Shown in pieces: positions 7,790-17,377 of a DNA stretch of 64,000 nt. Below the pieces are notes generated by a model, which was given only the letters and a program-made list of their open reading frames with translations, was not told where the DNA came from and did not search any database. The DNA is taken from positions 558,001 through 622,000 of the forward strand of contig NZ_CP012670.1 of the NCBI RefSeq assembly GCF_004135735.1, in the 5' to 3' direction. This DNA is from Sorangium cellulosum (GTDB lineage Bacteria; Myxococcota_A; Polyangia; Polyangiales; Polyangiaceae). Positions within the stretch are counted from its first letter, which is position 1, and each line of letters opens with the position of its first letter. Position numbers and translations under genes: made by a program.

Positions 7790-9565
7790 TCAGGGCTTCT
7801 TCTCGGGGGCCTTCGCGGGCTCGCCGCGTCCGCGACGGTACACCCAGGCGGCGAGGATCTTCCGGTCGTTCGCGGAGAGCTTCTCCTCGAACGCCGGCAT
7901 GTGGCCTTCCAGGTCCTTCGACATCGCCGCCGGGGGGTAGGCCTTGCCGCTGCCGGGGTTCGTGATCTGCGCCTCGATCCACGCGACCGAGGCCCAGCCA
8001 CGGAGCTCGGGGGCGGCCGATTCGTCGTCGTCGGTCTTGCCGTCGAGGCGGTGGCAGCTCGTGCACCGCTGCCGGACGAGCTTCTCGCCCGCCGCCGAGC
8101 CCTGCTCCCCGCGCGCCTGCGCCTCCAGGAACGTGGCGATCGCGTCCAGGTCGGCCTCCTTCATCGCCGTGAACATCTCCGCCGCCTCCGGATCCGCGGG
8201 CGGCTTGACCATCGACGGCATCATCTCCTTGAACGCGGTCTTGCCGAAGAGGTGGTCGGCGTCGGGGTCCTTCATGACCTCGAGCGCCCACGCCTTGGTC
8301 CCGAACCCGGTGAGATCCGGCGCCGTCTGCTTGTCCTTGGGCGGCCCGAGGTCGCCCAGCCGATGGCAGCTCGCGCACTCCTTCTTGTAGAGGTCCTCGC
8401 CGCGCGTCTCCGGATCGTTGCGGAGCATCGCGAGCGCGCCCTCGGGCGGGACCCCCTGCTTGAACAGCGCGAGCGCGCGCTCGGTCCGCTCGGAGGCGGC
8501 CACCTGGGCGCGCTGGAAGTCCTCGTCCCGCGCGTCCACGATGAACGACTTCGCCGTCAGCCCGGCGGCGGCGAGGCCGATCACGAACAGCGGCGCGAGC
8601 GCCGGCAGCCGGGCCCGCAGCGGGCCGGGCTTCCTGTCGAGGAACGGGAGCAGGGCGAGGTAGAGCGCGCACACGCCCGGGACGCCGACCGTGGCGATGA
8701 GCTCCAGCGAGCCCGGGAAGAACTTGCGCAGCTCGAAGAGCGCGCGGAAGTACCACGCCGGGCGGGCGGAGTAGTCGCTGATCGGGTCGGCGGGCGACTC
8801 GAGCGGCGCGCCGTGCTCCACGGCCGCGAGGTCGAACAGGACGACGAGCGTGACCGCCGCCACGAGCAGGATCATCCCGAGCTGCTTCGGGTAGAAGCGA
8901 TCCGCCCTGGCGGGGTCGGCGCCGGGGGGCGGCGCGAAGCCGTGCCTGCGGAGCTGCGCGAAGCTCGCGGCGAGCAGCAAGGCCGTGATCGCCGGCAGCA
9001 CGAAGACGTGCGCGCTGTAGAGCCGCGTCACGGTCATGTGACCGAGCGCGGGGCCGCCGACGAGGAGCTGCTGCACGAACGACCCGACGACGGGGATGGT
9101 GCCCGCGATGCCGGTCTCGACGCGCGCGCCCCAGTAGCCGTCCTGGTCCCACGGGAGCGGGTTGCCGGTGAAGGCGAAGCCGAGGACCACCCCGAGCAGG
9201 CCGAGCGCGAGGAACCAGCTCACCTCGCGCGGCTTCCGGTACGCGCCGTGGATCGCCATCCGGCCCACGTGGATCGCCACCAGGACGATGAGCGCCTGCG
9301 CGCCGAAGTAGTGGAGCCCCCGGACGAGCCAGCCGGCGCTCATCGTGTAGTTGATGTGCGCGACGCTCGACCAGGCCGTGGTCGCGCTCGGGGCGTAGGC
9401 CGACATGAGCAGCACCCCGGTGACGGCCTCCACGAGCAAGAGCAGCGCGATCGCGCCCCCCCAGACGTGGGCCAGGCGCGCGCCGCCGGGGACGGGCTCG
9501 TCGAGCAGGCGGCGGAGCGGCTCGCGGTAGCCGATGCGTTCGTCCAGCCAGTCGCCGAGGCTCAC
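7790..9565 (-). CDS. Cytochrome b fused to a dihaem cytochrome c
   Basis: A 591-residue bc-type subunit. Residues 1-310 are a cytochrome b with TGNPLPWDQDGYW, a first His pair (H85, H99) and H186; the fourth canonical ligand position (201) is Ser, and the Qo-site motif reads PAWY (269-272) rather than PEWY. After further membrane spans, residues ~385-585 carry two class I cytochrome c domains with CASCH (397-401) and CTSCH (501-505) and likely Met ligands in MMPSMV and HMPAF. With the upstream Rieske protein it would form a quinol:cytochrome c oxidoreductase. The GTG start at 9565 overlaps the Rieske stop as GTGA, indicating translational coupling. The missing ligand and Glu make a standard Q cycle uncertain. 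Confidence 0.88.
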   Translation of the reverse strand: MSLGDWLDERIGYREPLRRLLDEPVPGGARLAHVWGGAIALLLLVEAVTGVLLMSAYAPSATTAWSSVAHINYTMSAGWLVRGLHYFGAQALIVLVAIHVGRMAIHGAYRKPREVSWFLALGLLGVVLGFAFTGNPLPWDQDGYWGARVETGIAGTIPVVGSFVQQLLVGGPALGHMTVTRLYSAHVFVLPAITALLLAASFAQLRRHGFAPPPGADPARADRFYPKQLGMILLVAAVTLVVLFDLAAVEHGAPLESPADPISDYSARPAWYFRALFELRKFFPGSLELIATVGVPGVCALYLALLPFLDRKPGPLRARLPALAPLFVIGLAAAGLTAKSFIVDARDEDFQRAQVAASERTERALALFKQGVPPEGALAMLRNDPETRGEDLYKKECASCHRLGDLGPPKDKQTAPDLTGFGTKAWALEVMKDPDADHLFGKTAFKEMMPSMVKPPADPEAAEMFTAMKEADLDAIATFLEAQARGEQGSAAGEKLVRQRCTSCHRLDGKTDDDESAAPELRGWASVAWIEAQITNPGSGKAYPPAAMSKDLEGHMPAFEEKLSANDRKILAAWVYRRGRGEPAKAPEKKP

Positions 9566-10197
9566 CCTGCGATCTCCTGGAGCTCGGCGATCCCGTCGCG
9601 GTAACGCCGGAAGTCGACCTCGACCCACCCGTCCACGACGCGCGTCGCGAGCGGGTCCATGGGACGCGGGGACGGCCCCGTCTCGGGCACGCCCGACAGG
9701 GCGAAGCGCGACGCGTGGCACGGGCAGTTGAAGCTCTTCTTGTCGTCGTTGAGATCGATCGCGCAGCCGAGGTGGGGGCAGGTGGCGCTCATCGCGCGGA
9801 CCTTCTCGCCCTCGCGGATGATCCAGACCGAGCCGAGCAGCTGGTCCTTCGCGACCGTGAACGCGTCGCGCTCGTCGCCGATCACCTGGAGGCGCCGCGG
9901 CTCGCCCGCCGGGAGGTCGTCGAGCCGCGCGATCCGGACCCAGCGCTCGCGCGCGCCCCCGGCGCCGGCGCCGCCGGAGGTGGAGCCGGCGAGGAAGCTC
10001 GCCGCCGGGACCGCGATCGCGCCGGCGTAGGCCAGGCCGCCGATCGCCACGAGCGCCTTGAGGGCGCCGCGCCGCTCTCCGGGGGGCGCGCCGGGAGACG
10101 GCGCGCCGGCGCTCGCCCCGTGCGCCCCGGGCTCTTGCGGCAATCCATATCCGAGGTACCCGCTGGCACCAGGTTCCTTTTGCGTCGGCTCTGCCAT
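9562..10197 (-). CDS. Rieske 2Fe-2S protein of the bc complex
   Basis: A 211-residue Rieske protein. After a Pro/Gly-rich leader there is one membrane span (about 50-70, ALKALVAIGGLAYAGAIAVP). The cluster motifs are CPHLGC (box 1) and CPCHAS (box 2), so both Cys and both His ligands and the bridging disulphide Cys are present. The ATG at 10197 is preferred over an upstream extension because MAEPTQK begins a plausible leader and GGGAGAG lies upstream. It is the first gene of a two-gene operon with the cytochrome b-c fusion; the stop overlaps the next start by four bases. Confidence 0.9.
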   Translation of the reverse strand: MAEPTQKEPGASGYLGYGLPQEPGAHGASAGAPSPGAPPGERRGALKALVAIGGLAYAGAIAVPAASFLAGSTSGGAGAGGARERWVRIARLDDLPAGEPRRLQVIGDERDAFTVAKDQLLGSVWIIREGEKVRAMSATCPHLGCAIDLNDDKKSFNCPCHASRFALSGVPETGPSPRPMDPLATRVVDGWVEVDFRRYRDGIAELQEIAG

Positions 10198-10400
10198 CTC
10201 GTAGGCTCTCCCTCGCTCGCGCCGTTGTCCTGGCGCCCCTCGGCTTCGGCCCGGCCTCTGGACGACCGAAGCGGACCCAGCATAGCGAAAAGACGGGCGT
10301 AACGTTGAATCCTCGCCATCGCGCACACCGGGGCGGTCGCGTCTTCACCGGCTCGACCGCACGCCACGCGTCAGATTCCCGGGGCCCGCTCGTTCGATCC

Positions 10401-12680
10401 ATGACGGCTGTGCTCGTCGCGCTCGGGGCCTCCGCGTGCGCTGCTTCGCGTCAGCCGCCCGCCTGCACGCGCCCGGATCTCGGCGGGTGCGCCATCGAGG
10501 ACGTCTCCTTCGACGGAACGCAGGTCATCCGCGGCGACGAGCTCGCCGAGCGGATCGCGACGGCCGAGAGCTCGCACCTGCTCGGCGGCGCGCTGGAGCC
10601 GGTGCCCATCCTGAGCATCTGGGACGCCCTCACGGTCGAGTACGAGCGGTTCGACCGGTTCGTCCTGGAGCGGGACCTGGCCCGCATCGAGCGGTACTAC
10701 CGCGCGCGCGGGTTCTACGACGCGCGCGTGCGCGCGGCGCGGGTGCGGCGCACGGGCGGCCCTGGCAAGGAGGGGCGCGTGCGGGTGCGCATCGTCGTCT
10801 CCGAGGGGGCGCCGGTGAAGATCGCGTCGGTCGACCTGGCGTGGCGGGACTGGACCCTGGAGCGGGGCAAGGACGTCACGGGGCCGGCGACGGAGGCCAG
10901 GAACGCGCTCAGGATCGGCGAGCGCCTGGACGAGGCGCGGTACGAGGAGATCAAGAAGCGGCTGCTCCGGGTGCTGACGGATCGCGGCTTCGCGTACGCG
11001 AGCGTCGAGGGGCACGTCGCCGTGGACCTGGTGAAGCACGAGGCGCGGGTCCGCTACACCATCGAGCTCGGCCCCGAGTGCACGTTCGGCGAGATCAAGC
11101 TGGAGGGGCTCGGCGAGCTGCCCGAGGGGCCCTTGCGGACGGCGATCGGCATCAAGGAGGGCGATCGCTTCTCGACCGAGGCGCTCGCCGAGGCGGAGCA
11201 GGCGCTCGCCGACTTCGGCGTGTTCGGCGCCGTCGCGGTGAAGCCCGAGCTCGCGCCGGACGGGCAGCCGAGGGCCCCGGTCGTCCCGGTGACCTTCTCC
11301 CTCGAGCCCGCCGCGCTCCGCGCCGTGAGGCTCGGCGGCGGCGCCGAGATCGGCTCGCGCGTCGAGGCGCACCTCGTGGCCGGGTGGGAGGACCGGAACT
11401 TCCTCGGCGGCCTGCGGCGCTTCTCCATCGAGGGCCGGCCGGGGCTGGTCTTCTACCCGACGGAGTTCTCGACGCTGTTCAGCGAGGCGCCGGAGCGTGT
11501 CCTGCCGGAGATCCAGCTCCGGTCCGAGCTCCGCCAGCCGGCGGCGTTCGAGCGGCGCACCACGGCGGTGCTCCGCGGCGCGTTCAACCTCTACTGTCGG
11601 CAGGCCGGCCGCTGCACCGCGGCGAACGAGGCGCCGAGCCGCCAGGGAGGCCCCGGCAGCCCAGGGCAGGCCGGCGAGGAGACCCCTCGGAGCGGCCAGG
11701 CGAGCGACGACCTCATCCTGGGCTACCGCGAGTACGTCGGGTCCATCGGCCTGGAGCGGCCGTTCCTGAAGAGCGACCTCAAGGTCGCCCTCCTCTACAA
11801 CGTCCAGCTGAACAGCCCGTTCGCCTACCGGGGCAGCCTGGCGCCGGAGGCGCGGTCCCTGTTCATCCCCTACCTCCAGGCGCTCGTCTCCTACGATCGC
11901 CGCCGGAACCGGGCGGGGAAGCCCGACAGCGTCACCCCCCACCACGGCTTCTACGTCGCGATGGACGCGCAGATGGCCGGCTACCTGCGGGCCGACACGC
12001 TGCTGGCGGGCGCGCTGACCGAGCGGCTCGTCGACGCGCGCGACATCCGCCTCCAGCCCGAGTTTCGCGGCTACCTCCCGGTCGCGCGGCGGGTGACGCT
12101 CGCCTTCCGCCTGCTGACGGGGGTCCTGCTCCCGAGCAACTACGACCCGTACTGCGGCGACGACGCGGGGGACGCGAGCGAGCGCTGCCACGACCGGCTG
12201 GACGAGGCGCTCCAGCTGATGCAGTTCCGCGGGTTCTTCAGCGGGGGCGCGACCAGCAACCGCGGGTACGGCTTCAACGAGGTCGGCCCGCACGGCCATG
12301 TCCCGAGCCTGACGGGCGAGCGAGGCGCGGAGGTCCCGATCGGCGGCCGGCTGCTCTGGGAGACGAGCCTGGAGCTCCGGCTGCGGCTCGGGGAGAGCTT
12401 CGGCACGGCGATCTTCGCCGACGCGGGGGACGTCACCCGGGAGCTCTCGCTGTTCCGCGACCCCGGCCCGCAGCGCATCCACCTCTCGGCGGGCGTCGGG
12501 CTGCGTTACGAGACGCCGGTCGGACCGCTGCGCCTCGACGTCGGCTACCGCGTCCCGTGCATGCAGGTGCTCGGGGTGTGCGACGTCGAGGACGTGGACG
12601 CGTTCCGGGACGAGAACCCGGGCAAGCTGTTCGGCGTGGCGCCCGTCGCCGTGAACCTGGCGATCGGCGAGGCGTTCTGA
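10401..12680 (+). CDS. Omp85-family outer-membrane protein with POTRA domains
   Basis: A ~759-residue protein of the BamA/TamA superfamily. A short hydrophobic N-terminus (MTAVLVALGASAC) looks like an export or lipoprotein signal. Residues ~35-320 form about three POTRA-like repeats (for example FYDARVRAARV, FAYASVEGHVAVD, FGVFGAVAVKPEL). The C-terminal half is a 16-strand-type barrel with the family-typical end GVGLRYETPVGPLRLDVGYR. It probably inserts or exports outer-membrane components. The start is uncertain: a TTG at 10305 gives 32 more Arg-rich residues; neither has a strong ribosome-binding site. It diverges from the Rieske operon. Confidence 0.83.
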   Translation: MTAVLVALGASACAASRQPPACTRPDLGGCAIEDVSFDGTQVIRGDELAERIATAESSHLLGGALEPVPILSIWDALTVEYERFDRFVLERDLARIERYYRARGFYDARVRAARVRRTGGPGKEGRVRVRIVVSEGAPVKIASVDLAWRDWTLERGKDVTGPATEARNALRIGERLDEARYEEIKKRLLRVLTDRGFAYASVEGHVAVDLVKHEARVRYTIELGPECTFGEIKLEGLGELPEGPLRTAIGIKEGDRFSTEALAEAEQALADFGVFGAVAVKPELAPDGQPRAPVVPVTFSLEPAALRAVRLGGGAEIGSRVEAHLVAGWEDRNFLGGLRRFSIEGRPGLVFYPTEFSTLFSEAPERVLPEIQLRSELRQPAAFERRTTAVLRGAFNLYCRQAGRCTAANEAPSRQGGPGSPGQAGEETPRSGQASDDLILGYREYVGSIGLERPFLKSDLKVALLYNVQLNSPFAYRGSLAPEARSLFIPYLQALVSYDRRRNRAGKPDSVTPHHGFYVAMDAQMAGYLRADTLLAGALTERLVDARDIRLQPEFRGYLPVARRVTLAFRLLTGVLLPSNYDPYCGDDAGDASERCHDRLDEALQLMQFRGFFSGGATSNRGYGFNEVGPHGHVPSLTGERGAEVPIGGRLLWETSLELRLRLGESFGTAIFADAGDVTRELSLFRDPGPQRIHLSAGVGLRYETPVGPLRLDVGYRVPCMQVLGVCDVEDVDAFRDENPGKLFGVAPVAVNLAIGEAF

Positions 12681-12752
12681 GGTGGGCTCGGGGTGGCGTC
12701 GGCGACCCGGCGGCCGCGGGCGGGAGCGCGGCCCGCGCCGCGCGGAGGGGGC

Positions 12753-13106
12753 TCAGCCCTCTTCTTCTTCGGCGTTCCAGGCGGAGAGCGCGGTCATGCC
12801 GATGGCGACGGCGCACCCGCCGCACAGGGCGGGCTCCTCGAACCGGAGCTCGTCGCCGCGCGACCACATGTAGAGGCCGCGCCCCGCGGGCTCTCCGTCG
12901 ATGGCGGAGTCGCACACGTCGCAGCGGAGCTCCGTTGAACCTGAGGCCGCCTGGCGTGCGCGCAGGGCGCTGTCGGCGACAGCATCGGCCGAGATCGAGA
13001 TCGGGTGAGCCAGCATCCGCGTGAGCCGGTGAACCGCATCCGCGGTCCCCTCCGGCGTAGGGCGGGGATCCAGGTTCGCGGTCCCCTTCAGAGCGCCTTC
13101 AAACAC
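12753..13106 (-). CDS. Small CxxC protein, unknown function
   Basis: A 117-residue protein with two Cys pairs, CDVC and CGGC, about 35 residues apart, that could bind zinc as a split ribbon, and an acidic Glu-rich tail. GGAGG lies 5 bases before the GTG at 13106; a GTG two codons upstream (13112) would sit directly against that site. No family is recognised. It is convergent with the Omp85 gene, and the region to 13297 upstream holds no gene. Confidence 0.6.
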   Translation of the reverse strand: MFEGALKGTANLDPRPTPEGTADAVHRLTRMLAHPISISADAVADSALRARQAASGSTELRCDVCDSAIDGEPAGRGLYMWSRGDELRFEEPALCGGCAVAIGMTALSAWNAEEEEG

Positions 13107-13297
13107 ATCCACCTCCGGCGGCTGGGCCGAATCTAGCTCAGGCCGAGACGGGACGCACGAGAAGGCTGCGCCTGATCTGCGTCAGGCTTATTCCAAGGCG
13201 AAGATGTGGGCGAGCGCGCAGGGCCGCGCGCCACGGAGGCCCGTGGCGCGGCGGCGATCCGCGCATTCGCGGCGGGGCGGGACAGGCTGGAAGGGGG

Positions 13298-15691
13298 CTA
13301 GCTCGCGTCGGCGCTGGCGCCGCTTTCGGACGCGGCCGCGGCGGTGCGGGCGGCCTCGGGCGACGCGGCCGTCCGGCCGGCGGCCGGGCGGTCGAGGCCG
13401 CAGCTCTCCTCGAGCAGCTCGACCACGTCGAGCTGACGGATCGACTCTTCCTTGGACTGATCCTTCAGGCCGTCGGTGATCATCGTCTGGCAGAACGGGC
13501 AGGCGGTCGCGATGGTCTTCGCCTCGGTCTGGAGGAGCTGCAGCGTCCGCTTGACGTTCACGCGGTCCTTGTTCTGCTCCTCCATCCACATCTGCGCGCC
13601 GCCGGCGCCGCAGCAGAGTCCCTTCTGCCGGTTCCACCCCTCGGCCTCGACGAGCTCCACGCCGGGGATGCGCTTCAGGATGTCGCGCGGCTGCTCGTAC
13701 ACATCGTTGTAGCGGCCGAGGTAGCAGGAGTCGTGGAAGACCACCTTGCCCTCGACCCGCTCCCGGGGGACGAGCTTCTTCTCGGCGACCAGGCCGAGCA
13801 GGAAGTCGGTGTGGTGCACGACCTCGAACTTCGCGCCGAAGTCGGGGTACTCGTTGGCGAGCGTGTTGAAGCAGTGGGGGCAGGTCGTGACGATCTTCCG
13901 GATGCCCCCCTGCTCCTTGTAGCCGTTCAGGGTCGCGGCGTTCTGCTCGGCGAGCATCGCGAAGAGGTACTCGTTCCCTGCGCGGCGCGCCGGGTCGCCG
14001 GTGCAGGTCTCCTCCTGGCCCAGGATCGCGAAGTCCACGCCGGCGGCCTTCAGGAGCCTGGCGGTCGAGCGGGCGATCTTCTTCGCGCGATCGTCGTAGC
14101 TCGCCGCGCAGCCGACCCAGTAGAGCACGGGCGCCTGCGGGTTCTCGGCCATGGTCGGGACGCCGAGCCCCTCGGCCCAGTTGCCGCGGTCGATGCGCGC
14201 GAGGTTCCAGGGGTTGCCGTTGACCTCCATCGCCTGGAACGGGTTCCCGAGCTCGGCGGGGAACTCGCCCTTCACGAGCACCAGGTTGCGGCGCATCGAG
14301 ACGATCTTGTCGACGTAGCTGATCATCACCGGGCACTGCTCCTCGCACGCGCGGCACGTCGTGCAGGCCCAGAGCACGTCCGGGTGGATGACGTTCGGCA
14401 CGAGATCGACCGGCTTGTACGCGGCCTCGGCGGCCGGCGCCGGGTTCTCCGCGGACGCCTCCGCGTGCCCGGACCCGTCCTGCGCCGCGGCGCCCTGCCC
14501 CGGATCCCCGTCGTGCCCGTTCGCCTGCGCCTGGCCGCCGTCGGCGACGCCCCTCGGCCCGCCGGGGCGGTTGAGGAACTCGCCCTCCCGGCCGTACAGG
14601 TGGTCGCGCAGATCGAGCGTGAGCTGCTTGGGGCTCAGGATCTTGCCGGTCTTGTGGGCCGGGCAGTTGTCGGAGCAGCGCCCGCACTCGGTGCACGTGT
14701 AGAAGTCGAGGATCGCCTTCCAGGTGACGTCCTCGATGCGGGCGATGCCGACGGGCTCGGCCTTGTCGGGCTCCTCGGCGGCCTTCATCACCATCTCGCC
14801 GATCGCCTCGGCGCTCGGCGCGACGAGCGGCAGCCGGCCGCGCGGGTCGATGTTGCGCGCGAAGACGTTCGGGATCGCCGTGATGATGTGGAAGTGCTTC
14901 GAGTGCGGCAGCAGGTTCAGGAACACGAGCACCAGCGTGACGTGCGTCCAGAACCCGACGTGCGCGAGGACGACGAGGGCCCCCGGGCTCACGCCGGCCA
15001 GGAGGACGCCGAACAGCGAGCCCGCCGGGGAGGGGAACAGGTGCCAGCGCAGCGCCGCGGGGTCCGCGGGGACGCCCGCGAACGGGGCGGTGACGGTGGC
15101 GATGCGCTCGCAGAGCTTCGCGTCGTCGGGGCCGCACGACATCGTGGACCACTCGTGGTGCAGCGCCAGCGCGGCGCCGTCATAGAGCATGTCGGCCACC
15201 ATCATCGTGAGGATGATGCCGAGGATGATCAGCCCCTCGACGGACAGCGTCATGCGCCGCTCGCGCCGGATCGCCCGGTAATAGATGAACACGAGCGCGC
15301 CGAGGACGACCAGCGTGGCCATGACGTCCTTCAGGAACTCGTAGATGCCGCCGAGCGGCACCGCGCCGAGGCCCGGCAGGCGCACGGGCTCATGCCCGAG
15401 GATCCAGAGGTCGAACGACGGGTCGAACCCGCGCCCCCACAGGATCAGCGTCCGGAGCAGGAGAACCAGGAAGCCGAGGAAGATGAGCTTGTGAGCGAGC
15501 CCGGCCAGCGGGTAGTACTTCATCTTCCGCTGCCGGAAGGCGTACTCCCAGGTGCCTTTGAGCCGTTCGCCGATCCGGTCGAGCCGGTTCTCCCCGCGCC
15601 CGACCTTGAGGAGCTGCCAACGCCGGTTGGCGCTCCACGCAAAGGCGGCGAAGAGGCCGACGAGCAATGTGAGCATCCAAGTGGGATTCAT
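13298..15691 (-). CDS. Membrane-bound Fe-S oxidoreductase, HdrD/EMO-like
   Basis: A 797-residue protein joining a NarI-like membrane part to a heterodisulphide-reductase-like catalytic part. About five or six membrane spans occupy residues 1-290. Two 4Fe-4S motifs follow: CTECGRCSDNCP and CTTCRACEEQCP, separated by an Ala/Gly-rich insert. The C-terminus carries two CCG-type cysteine-rich domains (TTCPHCFNTL, FHDSCYLGRYND, GLCCGAGGAQMW, ATACPFCQTM). In related bacteria such proteins pass electrons between electron-transfer flavoprotein and the quinone pool during fatty-acid oxidation; that role here is inference, as no etfAB is nearby. It appears to be a single-gene unit. The 197-base upstream gap holds no other gene. 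Confidence 0.85.
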   Translation of the reverse strand: MNPTWMLTLLVGLFAAFAWSANRRWQLLKVGRGENRLDRIGERLKGTWEYAFRQRKMKYYPLAGLAHKLIFLGFLVLLLRTLILWGRGFDPSFDLWILGHEPVRLPGLGAVPLGGIYEFLKDVMATLVVLGALVFIYYRAIRRERRMTLSVEGLIILGIILTMMVADMLYDGAALALHHEWSTMSCGPDDAKLCERIATVTAPFAGVPADPAALRWHLFPSPAGSLFGVLLAGVSPGALVVLAHVGFWTHVTLVLVFLNLLPHSKHFHIITAIPNVFARNIDPRGRLPLVAPSAEAIGEMVMKAAEEPDKAEPVGIARIEDVTWKAILDFYTCTECGRCSDNCPAHKTGKILSPKQLTLDLRDHLYGREGEFLNRPGGPRGVADGGQAQANGHDGDPGQGAAAQDGSGHAEASAENPAPAAEAAYKPVDLVPNVIHPDVLWACTTCRACEEQCPVMISYVDKIVSMRRNLVLVKGEFPAELGNPFQAMEVNGNPWNLARIDRGNWAEGLGVPTMAENPQAPVLYWVGCAASYDDRAKKIARSTARLLKAAGVDFAILGQEETCTGDPARRAGNEYLFAMLAEQNAATLNGYKEQGGIRKIVTTCPHCFNTLANEYPDFGAKFEVVHHTDFLLGLVAEKKLVPRERVEGKVVFHDSCYLGRYNDVYEQPRDILKRIPGVELVEAEGWNRQKGLCCGAGGAQMWMEEQNKDRVNVKRTLQLLQTEAKTIATACPFCQTMITDGLKDQSKEESIRQLDVVELLEESCGLDRPAAGRTAASPEAARTAAAASESGASADAS

Positions 15692-15888
15692 TCGCGGGAG
15701 GTCTCCGGGTGTAAAATGGCCATGTCTTTTAAGGTGGGGGACTGGCGGACGTCAACCGCGCGGCGACGCCCGCGTGCGCGGCGCACGACGGTCGGGGCGC
15801 GCTCGCCGGAGCCCATTCTTGCAAGGGCGGATGCATTGGTGTGCGGGAGGTGTGATCGCCGGCTGCCGAGCGCTCGCCCTGGCCGACG

Positions 15889-16605
15889 CTAGAGCGTGAA
15901 CTCGAAGCTCTTCTCCTCGGCCGCGGCCGAAGGGGACAGGTCGAGCGCCATACCGTACGAGCGGTGGCCGACCCGCGCGCTCAGGTTGACGCGGATGGGG
16001 GCGGCCTCGCCGTTCAGCTTGTCGAGCCGCACGACGACGCGGTACCGGCCCCGGGCGGGCTCGCCCTCGGTGAGGTAGACATTTTCCACGTTCTGGTCCT
16101 GGCATTCGCCGCTCGCGCGCGGGCAATCGCGATCCTTCATGAGGCCGCTCGCCGTCGGCTCCCCGACGCGGGCGAGCTCTCCCGCCGGATCATAGACGTT
16201 GAGGTCGACGTCGGCGTCGGGCTCCTCCCAGGCGATCGTGAACTGCAGGATGCCGGTGTGCAGCCCGCAGCCCTCGTCGATCACGCCATTGCAGTTGTTA
16301 TCGCGGGCGTCGAAGCAGAGCTCGACCCCGGTCGGCGTGCAGGCGATCTCGAGCCCCACGCCCTCCGAGACCTTGAGGTCCTTCGGCTCGAGCGGCGGCG
16401 TGGGCGGGGGCGGCGGCACCTCGATGCAGCCCGCGAGGAGCAGGGCGAGCGGGGTCGCGATCCGCGCCGCGCCGAGCGCCGCGCGGGCGGCGAGGGGAGG
16501 CGCGCCGGGGCGGCGAGGGGCTTTCGTGGGCGGGACGGCGCCGCGGGCGCGGCGCGCGCGCCGCGGGGGACCGGGGCTTCGCATGAGGCGGCGCATGTTA
16601 CCCAT
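15889..16605 (-). CDS. Putative lipoprotein with DUF2135/YfaP-like domain
   Basis: A ~238-residue protein of unknown function. After an Arg-rich N-terminus, LALLLAGC forms a lipobox near residue 60. A Pro-rich linker leads to DNNCNGVIDEGCG, a calcium-type acidic loop with paired Cys, then IAWEEPDADVDLNVYDPAGE and GRYRVVVRL, which resemble DUF2135/YfaP domains. The unusually long segment before the signal suggests the true start may be internal (ATG at 16596 or 16584). The ATG at 16605 overlaps the end of trmH by eight bases, so the two are probably co-transcribed. Confidence 0.65.
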   Translation of the reverse strand: MGNMRRLMRSPGPPRRARRARGAVPPTKAPRRPGAPPLAARAALGAARIATPLALLLAGCIEVPPPPPTPPLEPKDLKVSEGVGLEIACTPTGVELCFDARDNNCNGVIDEGCGLHTGILQFTIAWEEPDADVDLNVYDPAGELARVGEPTASGLMKDRDCPRASGECQDQNVENVYLTEGEPARGRYRVVVRLDKLNGEAAPIRVNLSARVGHRSYGMALDLSPSAAAEEKSFEFTL

Positions 16606-17377
16606 CTTCGGGCCGGCGATGGGCGCTAGCGCGCGCGGCCCCGGGCGGGGGCGGCGGCACGCCGAGGGGCAAGTCCATGCCCCGCGCGGCCAGGATCTCC
16701 GGGGCGTGGGGGACGGTGAGCACCAGCGCGCGGGCGTAGAGCCGGGTCTGGTAGGGCTCGGGGAGGTCGCCCGGCCGGCCGTTCGTCGCGTGCTCGAGCA
16801 GGATCGCCGCGGTGACGCTGACGTTGAGGCTCTCCACGAAGCCGCGCATCGGGACGCGCACGGCGCGGGCGCAGGCGTCCGCCAGGTCGGCGCGGATGCC
16901 GTGGCGCTCGTTGCCGAGCACCAGGGCGAGGCGCGGGATGCTCGCCAGGTCGCGCGGGGTCAGCTCGCCGTCCGGATGGGTCGCCACGAGCTCGTGCCCC
17001 GACGCGCGGAGCGCGGCGACGGCGGCCTCGGTCGTCGCGTGCGTGCGCACCTCGACCCAGCGCTCGGAGCCGCGCGAGACGGTGTTCGAGACGAGGAACG
17101 GCTCGGCGCGCTCGATGATGTGCAGCCGCTGCAGGCCGAACGCGTCGCACGAGCGCAGCACGGCGGCCCCGTTGTGCGGATCGTGCGGCGCGTCCATGGC
17201 CACCGTGACGGCGTCGAGCCGCGACGCGATGACGCCGCGGAGCCGGGCCCTGCGCTCCGGCGTGACGAACTCCTCGAGGATGCGGGCGACGGCCGCGGCA
17301 TCGAGCGCGTCGAGCGCGGCGAGCAGCCTTCGCTGCTCCTGCGCGACGAACGAACAGTTGGGGGTCGAGCGGCGCAT
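16598..17377 (-). CDS. trmH: tRNA (Gm18) 2'-O-methyltransferase TrmH
   Basis: A 259-residue SpoU/TrmH-family enzyme that methylates the ribose of G18 in tRNA using S-adenosylmethionine. Diagnostic segments are MDAPHDPHNGAAVLRSCDA (motif 1), LALVLGNERHGI (motif 2) and VPMRGFVESLNVSVTAAILL (motif 3, part of the trefoil knot). The first two closely follow E. coli TrmH rather than rRNA methylases. The ATG at 17377 removes an Arg-rich upstream extension. The downstream lipoprotein gene overlaps its end. It shares direction with allA, 114 bases upstream. Confidence 0.85.
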   Translation of the reverse strand: MRRSTPNCSFVAQEQRRLLAALDALDAAAVARILEEFVTPERRARLRGVIASRLDAVTVAMDAPHDPHNGAAVLRSCDAFGLQRLHIIERAEPFLVSNTVSRGSERWVEVRTHATTEAAVAALRASGHELVATHPDGELTPRDLASIPRLALVLGNERHGIRADLADACARAVRVPMRGFVESLNVSVTAAILLEHATNGRPGDLPEPYQTRLYARALVLTVPHAPEILAARGMDLPLGVPPPPPGAARASAHRRPEDG

